Shown: positions 27,832 through 37,864 of the stretch, piece after piece | Position numbering within the stretch: the stretch's first letter is position 1 | Layout: every line of letters starts with the position of its first letter | The notes under the pieces: generated by a model | The model's database searches: none | What the model was told of the DNA's origin: nothing | Seen by the model: only the letters and a program-made list of their open reading frames with translations | Translations under genes and position numbers: made by a program | NCBI RefSeq assembly: GCF_014694405.1 | Contig: NZ_JAAUWV010000035.1 | Span: 1-47,790, forward strand | From: Pseudoalteromonas sp. S16_S37 | GTDB lineage: Bacteria > Pseudomonadota > Gammaproteobacteria > Enterobacterales > Alteromonadaceae | DNA length: 47,790 bases | Direction of reading: 5' to 3'

Positions 27832-29007
27832 GTGGCTAGTAAAAAACAAATATTCTTACCCATAGTGGTATTAGTGGGAGGCATCGGAGCAGCAATGGCT
27901 TTTTCTGCAATGAAGCAACCTCCTGAAAAGAAATCTGAACAAGTGATCCACCCGCTTGTTGAGGCAAAACCTATCATGGTTGCTCCAATGCAACTGAATG
28001 TCGACTCTTATGGACTCGTCAAGCCAAAATATAGCACTGAACTGGTTGCACAAGTGAGTGGCCAAGTCATTGCTGTATCAGATACTTTTGTGAAAGGTGG
28101 ATTTGTTAAAAAAGGCGATGTACTTGCCCGTATCGATCCTAACGACTATGAAGCAGCACTAATAGAAGCAGAAGCTAACCTGGCTCGCGCAAGTTCCGCT
28201 TTAGAAATTGAACAAGCTCAAGCCCATGTAGCAAAAACTGAGTGGCAACGCATTAAAGACAATGCCAACGAGACAATCCCATCAGAGCTATATCTGCGTA
28301 AACCACAGTTAGCAGAAAAGCTGGCTAGTTTTCGCGCCGCACAGGCGAGTGTTAAACGCGCCAAGCGTAATCTAGAGCGTACTTATATCAAAGCGCCCTA
28401 CGATGCAATTATCGAAAGCCGTAACTTGAGTTTAGGCAGTGTTGTTAACGCAGGTAGCCAATTTGGTGTTTTAAATGCAATTTCTGTTGCAGAAATCCGT
28501 CTTCCTGTTGCTGATAACGAATTACAATATTTAGTTAACGGCGGCATTGATGCAAATGTTACGTTAACTGCACAGGTAGAAGGTAAACCTGTAAAATGGC
28601 AAGGCACTATCGTTCGCAGCGAAGGAGTTATTGATCAACGTAGCCGTATGACATACCTCGTTGCACAAGTAGAGCACCCCTACTCTGACAACCGTACAGC
28701 CCTTCGCTTTGGCGCTTATTTAAATGCTAAAATCGATGGAAAAACCATTGATAGCGCGGCTGCTATTCCTCAGCATCTAGTAAAAAATAACCGCATCGCC
28801 GTACTCAATGACGACCAAACCTTGAGCTTCAAACCTATCAATATTGTTCGAGAATATAACGGTCACACTATTGTTGATGCTGGTGTAAACAACGGCGATC
28901 AACTTATTACCTCAGCACTTGAATACCCCACAGAAGGCATGCAACTTAGATTGAACGATGCAACATCTCCTGTGGCGGATACTCAGCTTGCATTAAAAGA
29001 GGAGTAA
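27832..29007 (+). CDS. RND efflux pump periplasmic adaptor (membrane fusion protein)
   Basis: The 391-residue protein has an N-terminal hydrophobic anchor (FLPIVVLVGGIGAAMAF), a split lipoyl/barrel-sandwich domain (VAQVSGQVIAVSDTFVKGGFVKKGDVLARID and later RTYIKAPYDAIIESRN, read in parts), an alpha-hairpin between them, and beta-barrel and membrane-proximal domains at the C-terminus. It should bridge the inner-membrane pump and an outer-membrane channel. The start is GTG, with GGAAGGAAG upstream. The pump gene follows after three bases. No outer-membrane channel gene is present, so a shared TolC-like partner is likely. The substrate is unknown. Confidence 0.92.
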   Translation: MASKKQIFLPIVVLVGGIGAAMAFSAMKQPPEKKSEQVIHPLVEAKPIMVAPMQLNVDSYGLVKPKYSTELVAQVSGQVIAVSDTFVKGGFVKKGDVLARIDPNDYEAALIEAEANLARASSALEIEQAQAHVAKTEWQRIKDNANETIPSELYLRKPQLAEKLASFRAAQASVKRAKRNLERTYIKAPYDAIIESRNLSLGSVVNAGSQFGVLNAISVAEIRLPVADNELQYLVNGGIDANVTLTAQVEGKPVKWQGTIVRSEGVIDQRSRMTYLVAQVEHPYSDNRTALRFGAYLNAKIDGKTIDSAAAIPQHLVKNNRIAVLNDDQTLSFKPINIVREYNGHTIVDAGVNNGDQLITSALEYPTEGMQLRLNDATSPVADTQLALKEE

Positions 29008-29010
29008 GAT

Positions 29011-32000
29011 ATGAGTATGCCAACAGAAAAAGGCTTAATCGCTTGGTTTGCACGCAACCCAGTTGCTGCCAACCTATTAATGATATTTATTTTAATCGGG
29101 GGATTGCTGACTGCATTTTCTATTCGCAAGCAGATGTTTCCGCAATTTGAAAGTCACTGGCTAAGTGTTCAAGCCATATATCCAGGTGCTGCGCCTCAAG
29201 AAGTTGAAGAAGGGATCACCATAAAAGTTGAAGAGGCAATGGAAGGTTTAGAAGGGATCAAACGTATGATCACCTACTCCAACCGCGGCTTTTCACAAAC
29301 TTGGATTGAAGTGGAAGATCACTATGAACCACTAGTTGTCTTGGACGAAGTAAAAATGCAAGTAGACTCTATACCGAGTTTTCCAGTCGGTATGGAGCGC
29401 CCAATAGTAAGCTACGATAAATTCAAACAAGAAGTTATGTGGCTATCTTTGTATGGCGACCTTAGCAATAAGCAGTTAAAAGAACTTGGCAATACGATTC
29501 ATGACGAAATGCTCGCGCTGCCAGGTATCAACTTAGTTGAATTTCACAGCGGCTTAAATTATGAGATTGGTATTGAGATAAGCCCTGATAAACTCAGAGA
29601 ATACGGTCTAAGCTTTAGGGATATTTCACAAGCCGTTAAAGCCTTTTCAGCCAATATGTCAGCAGGTCAAATTCGCTCTGAAAATGGCTATATTTCAATG
29701 CGTGTTGAAAACCAAGCCTATCGTGGCAAAGAGTTTGAAAACCTGCCTTTGCTAACGCTTGAGGATGGCGCGCAAATCCGCTTAGGTGACGTTGCAACAG
29801 TACATGATGGTTTCGAAGAAGGATTACAGTACTCGAAATACAATGGTAAAAACTCTCTCACTTTTGAAGTTCAAGCCTCAAAAGATCAAGATATTACTAA
29901 AGTTGCCACAACCATTAAAAACTACCTTGCTGAACGTAATAAAACACTGCCAGCTGGTGTTGAGATGGAACCTCTCATAGATTTGACATACTACCTGAAT
30001 GGCCGCTTGAACATGATGATAGAAAACATGATTTTAGGCGGTATTTTGGTAATGTTAATGCTCGCGCTATTCTTGCGCGTCAGATTGGCATTTTGGGTAA
30101 TGATGGGTCTACCCGTCTCTTTCCTAGGTGCATTTTTACTGATGCCAATTGGTTCACTTGATATCACCATCAACTTGGCATCTCTGTTTGCCTTTATTCT
30201 TGTACTGGGGATTGTAGTCGATGATGCCATTGTCGTCGGTGAATCGGTGCACTCCGAAATTGAAAAGAATGGCCACACTTTAGATAACGTTGTTAGAGGC
30301 GTTAAGCGTGTCGCCATTCCTGCCACATTCGGTGTGTTAACGACCGTTGCTGCATTTTTGCCGCAAACTTTTGCGACGGGCCCTGCTGCTGCGTTTTCTA
30401 AAGCAATCGGTGGCGTAATTATTCTATGCTTACTGTTTTCTTTGGTTGAGTCTAAGCTGATCTTACCTGCTCACTTAGCTGCGATGAAAAATAAGCCAAG
30501 TAATCCTAAAAATCCATTCCATCGTTTACGCGCATCGCTAGATAGTGGCTTAAAACACTTTATCGATGATCTGTATCGTCCATTTATTGTCCGCTGTATA
30601 CATTATCGTTATACCGTAATTATCGGCTTTTTAAGCATTATTATCGTCACTGCTGGATTGTTTGCTGGCGGATTAGTTAAGTTTGTTGCTAACCCTAAAA
30701 TTCCTCACGATTTTCCACAGATTAATATTGAGATGAATTTATCGTCATCTGAAACCGCAACATTGCAAACCGCGCAAAAAGTGGAAGATTTGATCTTAGC
30801 TGTTGATAAACAGATTGAAGCCAAATATGGAACCGGCATGGTAAGAGACTTATCAGTCAGTTTGCGTGGTCGCACCAGAGCAAACATTATGGCGATACTC
30901 GTTGAACCTGACTTGCGCCCTATTGATACATTTGCACTAAGTGCGATGTGGCGCGAGCAAATGCCGCCATTACCTGGTGTTAAAACGCTCAATATTGAAG
31001 ACAGCATTATGAATGGCGGTCGCGACGATGGCGATATTAACTTCCGCTTAGAAGGCAAAGACAAGGACCAACTAAAAGAAGTTGCTAACTTACTTAGAGC
31101 AAAGTTAAACGGTATTGCTGGCGTAGGTGATGTTAATGATTCAATGCAAAGTGCGACCGATGAAGTACAACTTGAACTTAAGCCACTTGCCTACAGCATG
31201 GGATTGACATTGTCTGATGTTGCTTCACAGGTTAATTTTAGCTATTACGGTCTTGAAGCACAGCGTATATTGCGTAATGGCGAAGAAATTAAAGTAATGA
31301 TCCGCTATCCAAAAGATGCGCGTAACTCTATTAGCGATATTCAGGATGTACGTATCATTAGCCCTACAGGCGCTGAAGTGCCATTAATTGAGGTCGCTGA
31401 CGTTAAATTAGTTGATGGCGTAAACCGCATTCGCCGTGAAAACGCAAAACGTACTGTTAATGTTTGGGCTTCTGTCGATACAAACCAAGCTGAACCATTT
31501 AAAATTGCAAAAGAAATTAGAGATGATTACCTTCCCGCATTACTTAAAAACTACCCAGGTGTAACCAGTAATGTCGCAGGTCGTATCGAAGAAGAAATGA
31601 ACAGCGTAGCTGAGCAGGTTAGAGATTTTGCATTATCTCTGATGATCATATTTGCTCTGCTTGCTATTCCGCTTCGCTCATATTCACAACCAATATTGAT
31701 TATGTCAGTGATCCCATTTGGTGTAGTAGGTGCGGTTATCGGTCATATAGTGATGGGTATGACCATGAGTAGCCTGTCATTTTTCGGCATCATTGCAGTT
31801 GCGGGTGTAGTAGTAAATGATTCATTGGTAATGGTTGATTTTGTCAACAAAGCACGAGCTGAAGGCGCATCTATTAAACAAGCTGTAGTAGACGCAGGAT
31901 GCTTGCGCTTTAGAGCAATCTTACTGACATCTTTAACAACCTTTATGGGGCTAGTACCAATCATCATGGAAACTAGCTTACAAGCACAAATCGTGATCCC

Positions 32001-32157
32001 CATGGCGGTATCTCTTGCCTTTGGTGTACTGTTTGCCACAGTGATCACCTTGATACTCATCCCGTGTCAATATGTGATGTTGGAAGATATCAAAGCGCTT
32101 ATAAAAAGACGCTCAAAGAAGGCTGACATAAACACAGCTGTCACAGAACAAGTTTAG
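29011..32157 (+). CDS. RND efflux transporter, inner-membrane pump (HAE1/AcrB superfamily)
   Basis: This 1048-residue protein has the duplicated RND layout: TM1 (AANLLMIFILIGGLL), a large periplasmic domain to about residue 330, TM2-6, a second periplasmic loop and TM8-12. The proton-relay aspartates are present in TM4 as VVDDAIVVGESV; the matching TM10 segment reads VVVNDSLVMVDFV, without the AcrB lysine. The protein is a member of the broad multidrug/solvent HAE1 group often found with a single adaptor; the substrate cannot be named. It is cotranscribed with the adaptor and ends at a strong terminator. Confidence 0.94.
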   Translation: MSMPTEKGLIAWFARNPVAANLLMIFILIGGLLTAFSIRKQMFPQFESHWLSVQAIYPGAAPQEVEEGITIKVEEAMEGLEGIKRMITYSNRGFSQTWIEVEDHYEPLVVLDEVKMQVDSIPSFPVGMERPIVSYDKFKQEVMWLSLYGDLSNKQLKELGNTIHDEMLALPGINLVEFHSGLNYEIGIEISPDKLREYGLSFRDISQAVKAFSANMSAGQIRSENGYISMRVENQAYRGKEFENLPLLTLEDGAQIRLGDVATVHDGFEEGLQYSKYNGKNSLTFEVQASKDQDITKVATTIKNYLAERNKTLPAGVEMEPLIDLTYYLNGRLNMMIENMILGGILVMLMLALFLRVRLAFWVMMGLPVSFLGAFLLMPIGSLDITINLASLFAFILVLGIVVDDAIVVGESVHSEIEKNGHTLDNVVRGVKRVAIPATFGVLTTVAAFLPQTFATGPAAAFSKAIGGVIILCLLFSLVESKLILPAHLAAMKNKPSNPKNPFHRLRASLDSGLKHFIDDLYRPFIVRCIHYRYTVIIGFLSIIIVTAGLFAGGLVKFVANPKIPHDFPQINIEMNLSSSETATLQTAQKVEDLILAVDKQIEAKYGTGMVRDLSVSLRGRTRANIMAILVEPDLRPIDTFALSAMWREQMPPLPGVKTLNIEDSIMNGGRDDGDINFRLEGKDKDQLKEVANLLRAKLNGIAGVGDVNDSMQSATDEVQLELKPLAYSMGLTLSDVASQVNFSYYGLEAQRILRNGEEIKVMIRYPKDARNSISDIQDVRIISPTGAEVPLIEVADVKLVDGVNRIRRENAKRTVNVWASVDTNQAEPFKIAKEIRDDYLPALLKNYPGVTSNVAGRIEEEMNSVAEQVRDFALSLMIIFALLAIPLRSYSQPILIMSVIPFGVVGAVIGHIVMGMTMSSLSFFGIIAVAGVVVNDSLVMVDFVNKARAEGASIKQAVVDAGCLRFRAILLTSLTTFMGLVPIIMETSLQAQIVIPMAVSLAFGVLFATVITLILIPCQYVMLEDIKALIKRRSKKADINTAVTEQV

Positions 32158-32176
32158 ACTTTGTATTTACCCAACC

Positions 32177-32207
32177 AAAAAGCTCGTTGAAATACGAGCT
32201 TTTTTTA
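32177..32207 (+). terminator. Rho-independent terminator of the RND operon
   Basis: The perfect 11-bp stem AAAAAGCTCGT/ACGAGCTTTTT with a six-base loop is followed by more T. Confidence 0.92.
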
Positions 32208-32284
32208 TTTCAATCACCCTCGTGTCTTTACATATCGTTAATTTGATTACAAACTTAGGTAATCTAGAACTATTTCAATTTATT

Positions 32285-32722
32285 ATGAAACTTATACAAA
32301 TCATTCTAGTAATGCTTAGCTTGTTTTTAGTAGCATGTGGAGGCGAAGATAAACCCAGTGGGGATGAAGACACACCTGGATACACTGCAACGCTCTATTT
32401 TGACGCTTTGTACAACAAGAATAATATGAATATAGCTCTGGAGCATGCAACCCCAAGGCTCGCTCGGGTGATGCGCTCTTATGGTACCCCATCACAATTT
32501 ACCAGAAACCTTGTCAATATGCAGTTTGATGAAGTAACCATAGAACTGGATATGACAAATGCCAGCTTGAGAGAGCAATATGGCGACCATGCCAAAGTAA
32601 ACATGGTCTTTACTGGCTATTTTAATGGTGAAAAAGTAGATGACATGCGCAGTGTGCAAATGCTCAGAAAAAAGGGAAAATGGTACATAGATAAAATCAA
32701 CCCAGACCCATTTGCCCGATAA
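32285..32722 (+). CDS. Small lipoprotein with a possible NTF2-like/DUF4878-type domain
   Basis: From the ATG at 32285 the 145-residue product has a lipoprotein signal, MKLIQIILVMLSLFLVACGG, with lipobox LVAC and Cys17. The mature part has YFDALYNKNNMNIALEHATPRL, a mid helix-and-strand region and the tail RKKGKWYIDKINPDPFAR, a pattern resembling DUF4878/NTF2-like accessory lipoproteins; this assignment is tentative. The frame opens at a GTG (32222) right after the terminator, which would bury the signal, so the inner start is preferred although its ribosome site is weak. It converges with fadE with only two bases between the stops. Confidence 0.6.
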   Translation: MKLIQIILVMLSLFLVACGGEDKPSGDEDTPGYTATLYFDALYNKNNMNIALEHATPRLARVMRSYGTPSQFTRNLVNMQFDEVTIELDMTNASLREQYGDHAKVNMVFTGYFNGEKVDDMRSVQMLRKKGKWYIDKINPDPFAR

Positions 32723-32724
32723 AA

Positions 32725-34992
32725 TTAATCAAATACATCAACAGCAATCGCTCTCAAGCGCTTTTCTTGCGCGTCAATGAGCGATTGCGCTTCCTCACTC
32801 GTTAAAACTTGATCTTTGTGCGCTAGTTCAACAAGATCAGCGAATGATTTGTCAAAATCAAGTATTTTAAAACTCTTTTGCCACTGCTTGAATTTGCGGC
32901 GCGCCGACTGAGTTTGCTTGTATTCTATGTAAGCCTGCTCAAGCGTATGAATTGGGCCACACGCTTCAACAGTGCAAAGGTGGCTCACTCTTTCACGGGC
33001 ACTTTTATCTGATAAGGTACTTTTACAAAGTGTACTGATCACTTTATGCGAAGGCCCTTTCATTCCATGTCCAAATAAGTGGCAACCACGTTTTATTATT
33101 TGCGCAACAACCCGATTAGTGAAATTATCGATAAAACTATCAAGTGCTGAAAATCCTTCATTTAAATGATGGGAAATTGCATAATTTACCGCATTAAAGT
33201 CGCCCTGTTGCCTGCCATCGTGCTCATACTTTTTTAACACGCATGATGCGAGATACAAATGGCTCAGCACATCGCCTAATCGGGCAGATAACATTTCTTT
33301 GCGCTTAAGCTCACCACCTAGCTTCAGCATTGCAATATCTGAACACACGCTCAAACATACGCTAAGCCAGTTTAGCTTTTTGTAAAACACCTGTGTAGGA
33401 CCTGCTGTTGTAACAGGTAAACCGTGACCCCTTGTTATGCTCAACCACAGCATTTTCAGTGTGTTGATACCGCTATGCTGCAGGTGTGCCATTAGTAATT
33501 TATCAAATTCTCTAATGCACTCTGTACCTTCAGAGTCTTGAATAAGCTTAATTTCTTGAAAAATGTACGGATGGCATCTCGTTGCTCCTTGACCAAAAAT
33601 CATCAAATTGCGCGTTAAAATATTTGCCCCTTCTACCGTAATTGAAATTGGGATCCCCGTGTAATTATTTGCCAAATAGTTATTCGGTCCTTTTTGAATT
33701 CCTTTACCACCATGAATATCAAGCGCATCATTCATAACTGTACGCGACATTTCGGTAAGGTGGTATTTTGCAATGGCCGTGATCACCGCTGGGCTTTTTT
33801 TCATATCAATGGCTTGAGCCGTTGTTTGTCGGCATGCTTCGATACTGTAAGTTAAGCCAACAATGCGAGCCAAGCTCTCTTGCACGCCTTCAAAATCTGC
33901 GATTGATTGACCAAACTGCTCTCTAATTAAACTATATGCTGTGGTGGTTCTAGTACACAAGTGGGCCGTCCCAGCACTTAGCGCAGGCAAAGAAATGCCT
34001 CTGCCTGCACTTAAGCAAGATACTAACATTCGCCATCCTTTACCTATTCCTGCCTGCCCGCCAATTACCCAATCCAGAGGAATAAACACTTTACTACCTT
34101 GCGTTGTGCCGTTCATAAACCCATGATCTAAGGGGTTATGCCTTGGCCCTACTTTAACCCCCTTATGGCTTGTTGGAATAAGTGCGCAAGTAATACCTAA
34201 TGCAGGCTTATCACCAAGCAAACCTTTGGGGTCATAAACCTTAAAAGCTAAGCCGAGCAAAGTCGCAACAGGGGCTAGTGTGATATAACGCTTTGACCAT
34301 GTAAGCTCAAGACCAAGCACTTTTTCACCTTTAATCGTTTTTTGGCAAACAACGCCAAAATCATCTATTGCCCCCGCATCAGATCCCGCTTCTAATGCCG
34401 TCAATGCAAAGCACGGCAGCGCCTCCCCGGTTGCAAGCTTTGGCAACCACTGTTGCTGTTGCTCTGAAGTGCCATAATGCAGCAACAGTTCAGCAGGACC
34501 TAAACTGTTTGGTACCATTACAGTTACCGCTGTTGAGAGACTTTTACTTGCTATCTTAGCGACAATCGTAGAATTAGCTTGAGCACTGAACGCTTTACCA
34601 CCAAACTTCTTTGGAATAATAAATGCAAAAAAACCATGCTCCTTGAGAAAGGTCCAAACTGCTTCTGGTAAGTCTTTATCATGCCTAATTTGCTGTTCAT
34701 CAAGCATAGACAGCAAAGTCTCAAGCTCATTATCGATAAAAGATTGTTCGTCGCGTGTCAGTTTTGGGGCATCTATTTGATGCCATTTTTGCCAATTAGG
34801 ACGACCTGAGAATAGTTGCGAATCCCACCAAGTGTCGCCCGCTTCCATCGCTTCTTGTTCAGTTTGGCTAAGTTGTGGTAATGCGCGTTTAAAATAACGC
34901 ATAACTGGCAACGTTACTAACCTGTATCGTAATGTTTGCACAGCAAACACGATACAAATTAAAACTATCACTAAGACGATAATACCCATCAT
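32725..34992 (-). CDS. fadE: Acyl-CoA dehydrogenase FadE
   Basis: FadE performs the first FAD-dependent step of fatty-acid beta-oxidation. The 755-residue membrane-associated protein begins with a hydrophobic helix (IIVLVIVLICIVFAV), then the acyl-CoA dehydrogenase domains (FAFIIPKKFGGKAFS, FALTALEAGSDAGA, the FAD-binding/catalytic region TVEGANILTRNLM with the catalytic Glu), and a C-terminal DUF1974-like extension typical of FadE. E. coli FadE is 814 residues. An AGGAGG precedes tandem ATGs at 34992 and 34989; the second has the better spacing (seven bases). It is single-gene by layout and has an inverted repeat upstream. Confidence 0.95.
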   Translation of the reverse strand: MMGIIVLVIVLICIVFAVQTLRYRLVTLPVMRYFKRALPQLSQTEQEAMEAGDTWWDSQLFSGRPNWQKWHQIDAPKLTRDEQSFIDNELETLLSMLDEQQIRHDKDLPEAVWTFLKEHGFFAFIIPKKFGGKAFSAQANSTIVAKIASKSLSTAVTVMVPNSLGPAELLLHYGTSEQQQQWLPKLATGEALPCFALTALEAGSDAGAIDDFGVVCQKTIKGEKVLGLELTWSKRYITLAPVATLLGLAFKVYDPKGLLGDKPALGITCALIPTSHKGVKVGPRHNPLDHGFMNGTTQGSKVFIPLDWVIGGQAGIGKGWRMLVSCLSAGRGISLPALSAGTAHLCTRTTTAYSLIREQFGQSIADFEGVQESLARIVGLTYSIEACRQTTAQAIDMKKSPAVITAIAKYHLTEMSRTVMNDALDIHGGKGIQKGPNNYLANNYTGIPISITVEGANILTRNLMIFGQGATRCHPYIFQEIKLIQDSEGTECIREFDKLLMAHLQHSGINTLKMLWLSITRGHGLPVTTAGPTQVFYKKLNWLSVCLSVCSDIAMLKLGGELKRKEMLSARLGDVLSHLYLASCVLKKYEHDGRQQGDFNAVNYAISHHLNEGFSALDSFIDNFTNRVVAQIIKRGCHLFGHGMKGPSHKVISTLCKSTLSDKSARERVSHLCTVEACGPIHTLEQAYIEYKQTQSARRKFKQWQKSFKILDFDKSFADLVELAHKDQVLTSEEAQSLIDAQEKRLRAIAVDVFD

Positions 34993-35013
34993 ATAACCTC
35001 CTGTTCATAACGC

Positions 35014-35029
35014 TTTAAGTATGCTTAAA
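35014..35029. promoter_or_regulatory. Candidate operator upstream of fadE
   Basis: TTTAAG (35014-35019) and CTTAAA (35024-35029) form an inverted repeat around TATG, about 20 bp upstream of the fadE ATG and in the divergent region with the M2 peptidase. It could bind a fatty-acid repressor such as PsrA or FadR, but it does not clearly match the sites I know. Confidence 0.35.
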
Positions 35030-35133
35030 AATCGCGCAAACTCAATTTATCGGATCGATGGTCTCACTTTATTTGTCCCTTTTGTGCCGCACTGATATCA
35101 TGGCGCGCATCAATAACAACAAGTGATAATCAA

Positions 35134-36954
35134 ATGAAACCATTATTCAAACTAAGCCTTGGAGCCTGTGTTGTAGCAACTGCACTTTCTCTTACTGGCT
35201 GTAATACAACTTCAACATCGCCGCAAACGCTCACCGAAAAAGACGCCGAAAAATTCCTTACTGATGCGCAAACTACCCTAGAAGATTTAAGCATTAGAGG
35301 AAACCGAGCTCAGTGGATTTACGCTAACTTTGTAACCGAAGATACCGCAGCCCTTGCAGCAAGTGTTGGCCAAGAATCCACCGATACAGTGGTACGCTTA
35401 GCAAGCGAAGCCGCTCGCTTTGACAAATTGGATCTAAGCGAAGACACGCGTAGGAAAATGGATAAATTAAAGCTATCTCTAACGATGGCTGCACCGCAAA
35501 ATTCTGAAAAGTCAGCAGAGTTAGCATCGCTACTTGCTGAACTTGATGGTCTGTATGCAAAAGGCAAATACTGTAAAGACGGTGAAAATTGCGCAAGCCT
35601 TGGCGATTTAACAAGCAAAATGGCAACAAGCCGTGACTACAATGAGTTACTTGATGCATGGCAAGGTTGGCGCCAAATTTCAAAACCAATGCGCCCACTG
35701 TTTGAAAAACAAGTTGTTCTGGCAAATGAAGGTGCGCAAGAGCTAGGCTATAAAGACACAGGGGCTATGTGGAGAAGTAAGTACGACATGCCTGCTGATG
35801 ACTTTGCCAAAGAGCTAGATAGACTTTGGGGTCAGGTTAAGCCTCTTTACAACGCACTGCACTGCCATGTTAGAGCAAAACTAGGTGAGCAATATGGTGA
35901 AGACAAAGTGCCCCAAGACAAGCCTATTCCAGCACATTTGTTAGGCAACATGTGGGCACAGCAATGGGGTAACATTTACGATGTAGTTGCGCCTGAAAAT
36001 GCCGATCCAGGTTACGATGTGACTGAGCTTTTAGAAAAGCATAACTATTCTGAAATGGATATGGTTAAGGGTGCAGAAAAATTCTTTACCTCAATGGGTT
36101 TTGCACCTCTGCCTGATACATTTTATCAACGCTCATTATTCTTAAAACCACGCGACCGCGACGTACAGTGTCACGCATCAGCATGGAACTTAGACAATCA
36201 AGATGACGTTCGTATCAAAATGTGTATTCAGCGTACCGGCGAGGAGTTTTCTACAATTCACCACGAGCTAGGCCATAACTTTTATCAACGAGCGTACAAA
36301 GCACAACCTATCTTCTATCAAGATAGCGCTAACGACGGCTTCCATGAAGCAATTGGTGATACCATTGCTCTTTCTGTAACGCCGGGATATTTGAAAAAAA
36401 TAGGCTTACTTGATCAGGTTCCTGATGAATCAAAAGACATCGGTCTGTTGATGCGTATGGCATTAGATAAGGTTGCGTTTATCCCATTTGGATTACTCGT
36501 TGACCAATGGCGCTGGAAAGTATTTTCTGGCGAAATTACGCCAGAGCAATACAACCAAGCTTGGTGGGACTTAAGAGAAAAATATCAAGGTATTCAAGCG
36601 CCAATTGACCGTACAGAAGCTGACTTTGATGCAGGTGCTAAATACCACGTACCTGGAAATGTGCCTTATACACGCTACTTCTTAGCTCATATTCTACAGT
36701 TCGACTTCCACCGCGCATTGTGTGAAACAGCTGGAAATAAAGAAGCGATTCACCGCTGTTCAATTTATAAGTCAAAAGAAGCAGGCGAAAAGCTTAATGC
36801 CATGTTAGAAATGGGGAGCAGTCGTCCATGGCAAGAAGCACTAGAGAAAGTAACTGGCAAGCAACAGATGGATGCTACCGCTATTTTAGATTACTTTGCC
36901 CCACTGCAAAAATATTTAGATGAGCAAAACAAAGGCCGTCAATGCGGTTGGTAG
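35134..36954 (+). CDS. M2-family peptidyl-dipeptidase (ACE-like) lipoprotein
   Basis: The 606-residue zinc peptidase removes dipeptides from C-termini by analogy with angiotensin-converting enzyme homologues. It has a lipoprotein signal (FKLSLGACVVATALSLTGC; lipobox LTGC), so it is anchored to a membrane on the periplasmic side. The zinc site is IHHELGHNFYQRAY (HExxH) with the third ligand Glu in GFHEAIGDTIALS. The M2 blocks W-RSKYDMPADDF, IPAHLLGNMWAQQWGNIYD and VPYTRYFLAHILQFDFH are all present. Length is normal for bacterial M2 enzymes. The gene stands alone, divergent from fadE. Confidence 0.93.
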   Translation: MKPLFKLSLGACVVATALSLTGCNTTSTSPQTLTEKDAEKFLTDAQTTLEDLSIRGNRAQWIYANFVTEDTAALAASVGQESTDTVVRLASEAARFDKLDLSEDTRRKMDKLKLSLTMAAPQNSEKSAELASLLAELDGLYAKGKYCKDGENCASLGDLTSKMATSRDYNELLDAWQGWRQISKPMRPLFEKQVVLANEGAQELGYKDTGAMWRSKYDMPADDFAKELDRLWGQVKPLYNALHCHVRAKLGEQYGEDKVPQDKPIPAHLLGNMWAQQWGNIYDVVAPENADPGYDVTELLEKHNYSEMDMVKGAEKFFTSMGFAPLPDTFYQRSLFLKPRDRDVQCHASAWNLDNQDDVRIKMCIQRTGEEFSTIHHELGHNFYQRAYKAQPIFYQDSANDGFHEAIGDTIALSVTPGYLKKIGLLDQVPDESKDIGLLMRMALDKVAFIPFGLLVDQWRWKVFSGEITPEQYNQAWWDLREKYQGIQAPIDRTEADFDAGAKYHVPGNVPYTRYFLAHILQFDFHRALCETAGNKEAIHRCSIYKSKEAGEKLNAMLEMGSSRPWQEALEKVTGKQQMDATAILDYFAPLQKYLDEQNKGRQCGW

Positions 36955-37054
36955 TAAGCTAATACTCTAAATGTAACAGCAAGCCACACTCTGAAACATA
37001 TTTGCAGTTTATCTCCTTTGTTTTACAAGCTATTGTGTATGCAAAGGAGAATCT

Positions 37055-37864
37055 ATGAATATACACAGAGTGTGGCAATTAGCTCTTTTTGAGCTTACCC
37101 GCCTATTTGCGACAAAACGTGGGTTGTTAGCCTTAGCAGCCTTTGCTATGGTTTGGCTAATGATTTTGCGTTACCCCATCGGCCATGCCGTGCCATTTTT
37201 GAGTAGTCCACAATTTTCTGAGGCTGCGCAAGAGCTTGCAGGAAACATAGGGCTGCGCGAACTGGTCAGTTGGCCACAAGCTGAGCTAGCCATTTACTGG
37301 CTAATTGCACTTTATAGCTTTCCAATATTTTCATTATTTGTTTGTGCTGATCAAACAGTTGGAGATAGACAAAGGGGAACTTTACGATTTTTAAGCCTGC
37401 GTAGTACTCGAGACGAGATACTGCTGGGGCGATTCTTAGGTCAATTTATAATCGTAATATGCTTAATCGCACTAACCGCATTGGCAACAACTGCAGTAAT
37501 GACTTATCGTGCACCGGAATTAACACTTTCTGGCTTACTATTGGCTGTTACTTTAATCTGCCAATTAAGCCTTGCTGCTATGCCTTTTATTGCTCTGATG
37601 TCTTTACTTAACTTGATATGTGGCTCATCGCGCTTATCCATCGTACTTGCAATATTGTTGTTTACTTTAGGCAATGCCATTTTGTCCTACTTGAGCAGCT
37701 ACTTACCTTTTCTTGAGCTGCTATTTTACGTATTCCCGGGTGTGCAACTTATGGATATCGCCCCACAAGCAAACGTTCCTATTACGCTGTGGCTTATTCC
37801 ACTGCTTCAGACTTGTGCTCTACTTGCTTTGAGCGTTTTTGTATTTAGGAGGCGTTCGCTATGA
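37055..37864 (+). CDS. ABC-2 type transporter permease
   Basis: The 269-residue protein has six hydrophobic segments: one near residue 25, then a cluster from about 85 to 260, with QTVGDRQRGTLRFLSLRSTRDEILLGRF, a signature seen in NosY/YhfP-like ABC-2 permeases, after TM2. Its stop overlaps the ATG of the ATPase gene by four bases. Substrate unknown. The start has AAAGGAGA upstream. Confidence 0.86.
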   Translation: MNIHRVWQLALFELTRLFATKRGLLALAAFAMVWLMILRYPIGHAVPFLSSPQFSEAAQELAGNIGLRELVSWPQAELAIYWLIALYSFPIFSLFVCADQTVGDRQRGTLRFLSLRSTRDEILLGRFLGQFIIVICLIALTALATTAVMTYRAPELTLSGLLLAVTLICQLSLAAMPFIALMSLLNLICGSSRLSIVLAILLFTLGNAILSYLSSYLPFLELLFYVFPGVQLMDIAPQANVPITLWLIPLLQTCALLALSVFVFRRRSL

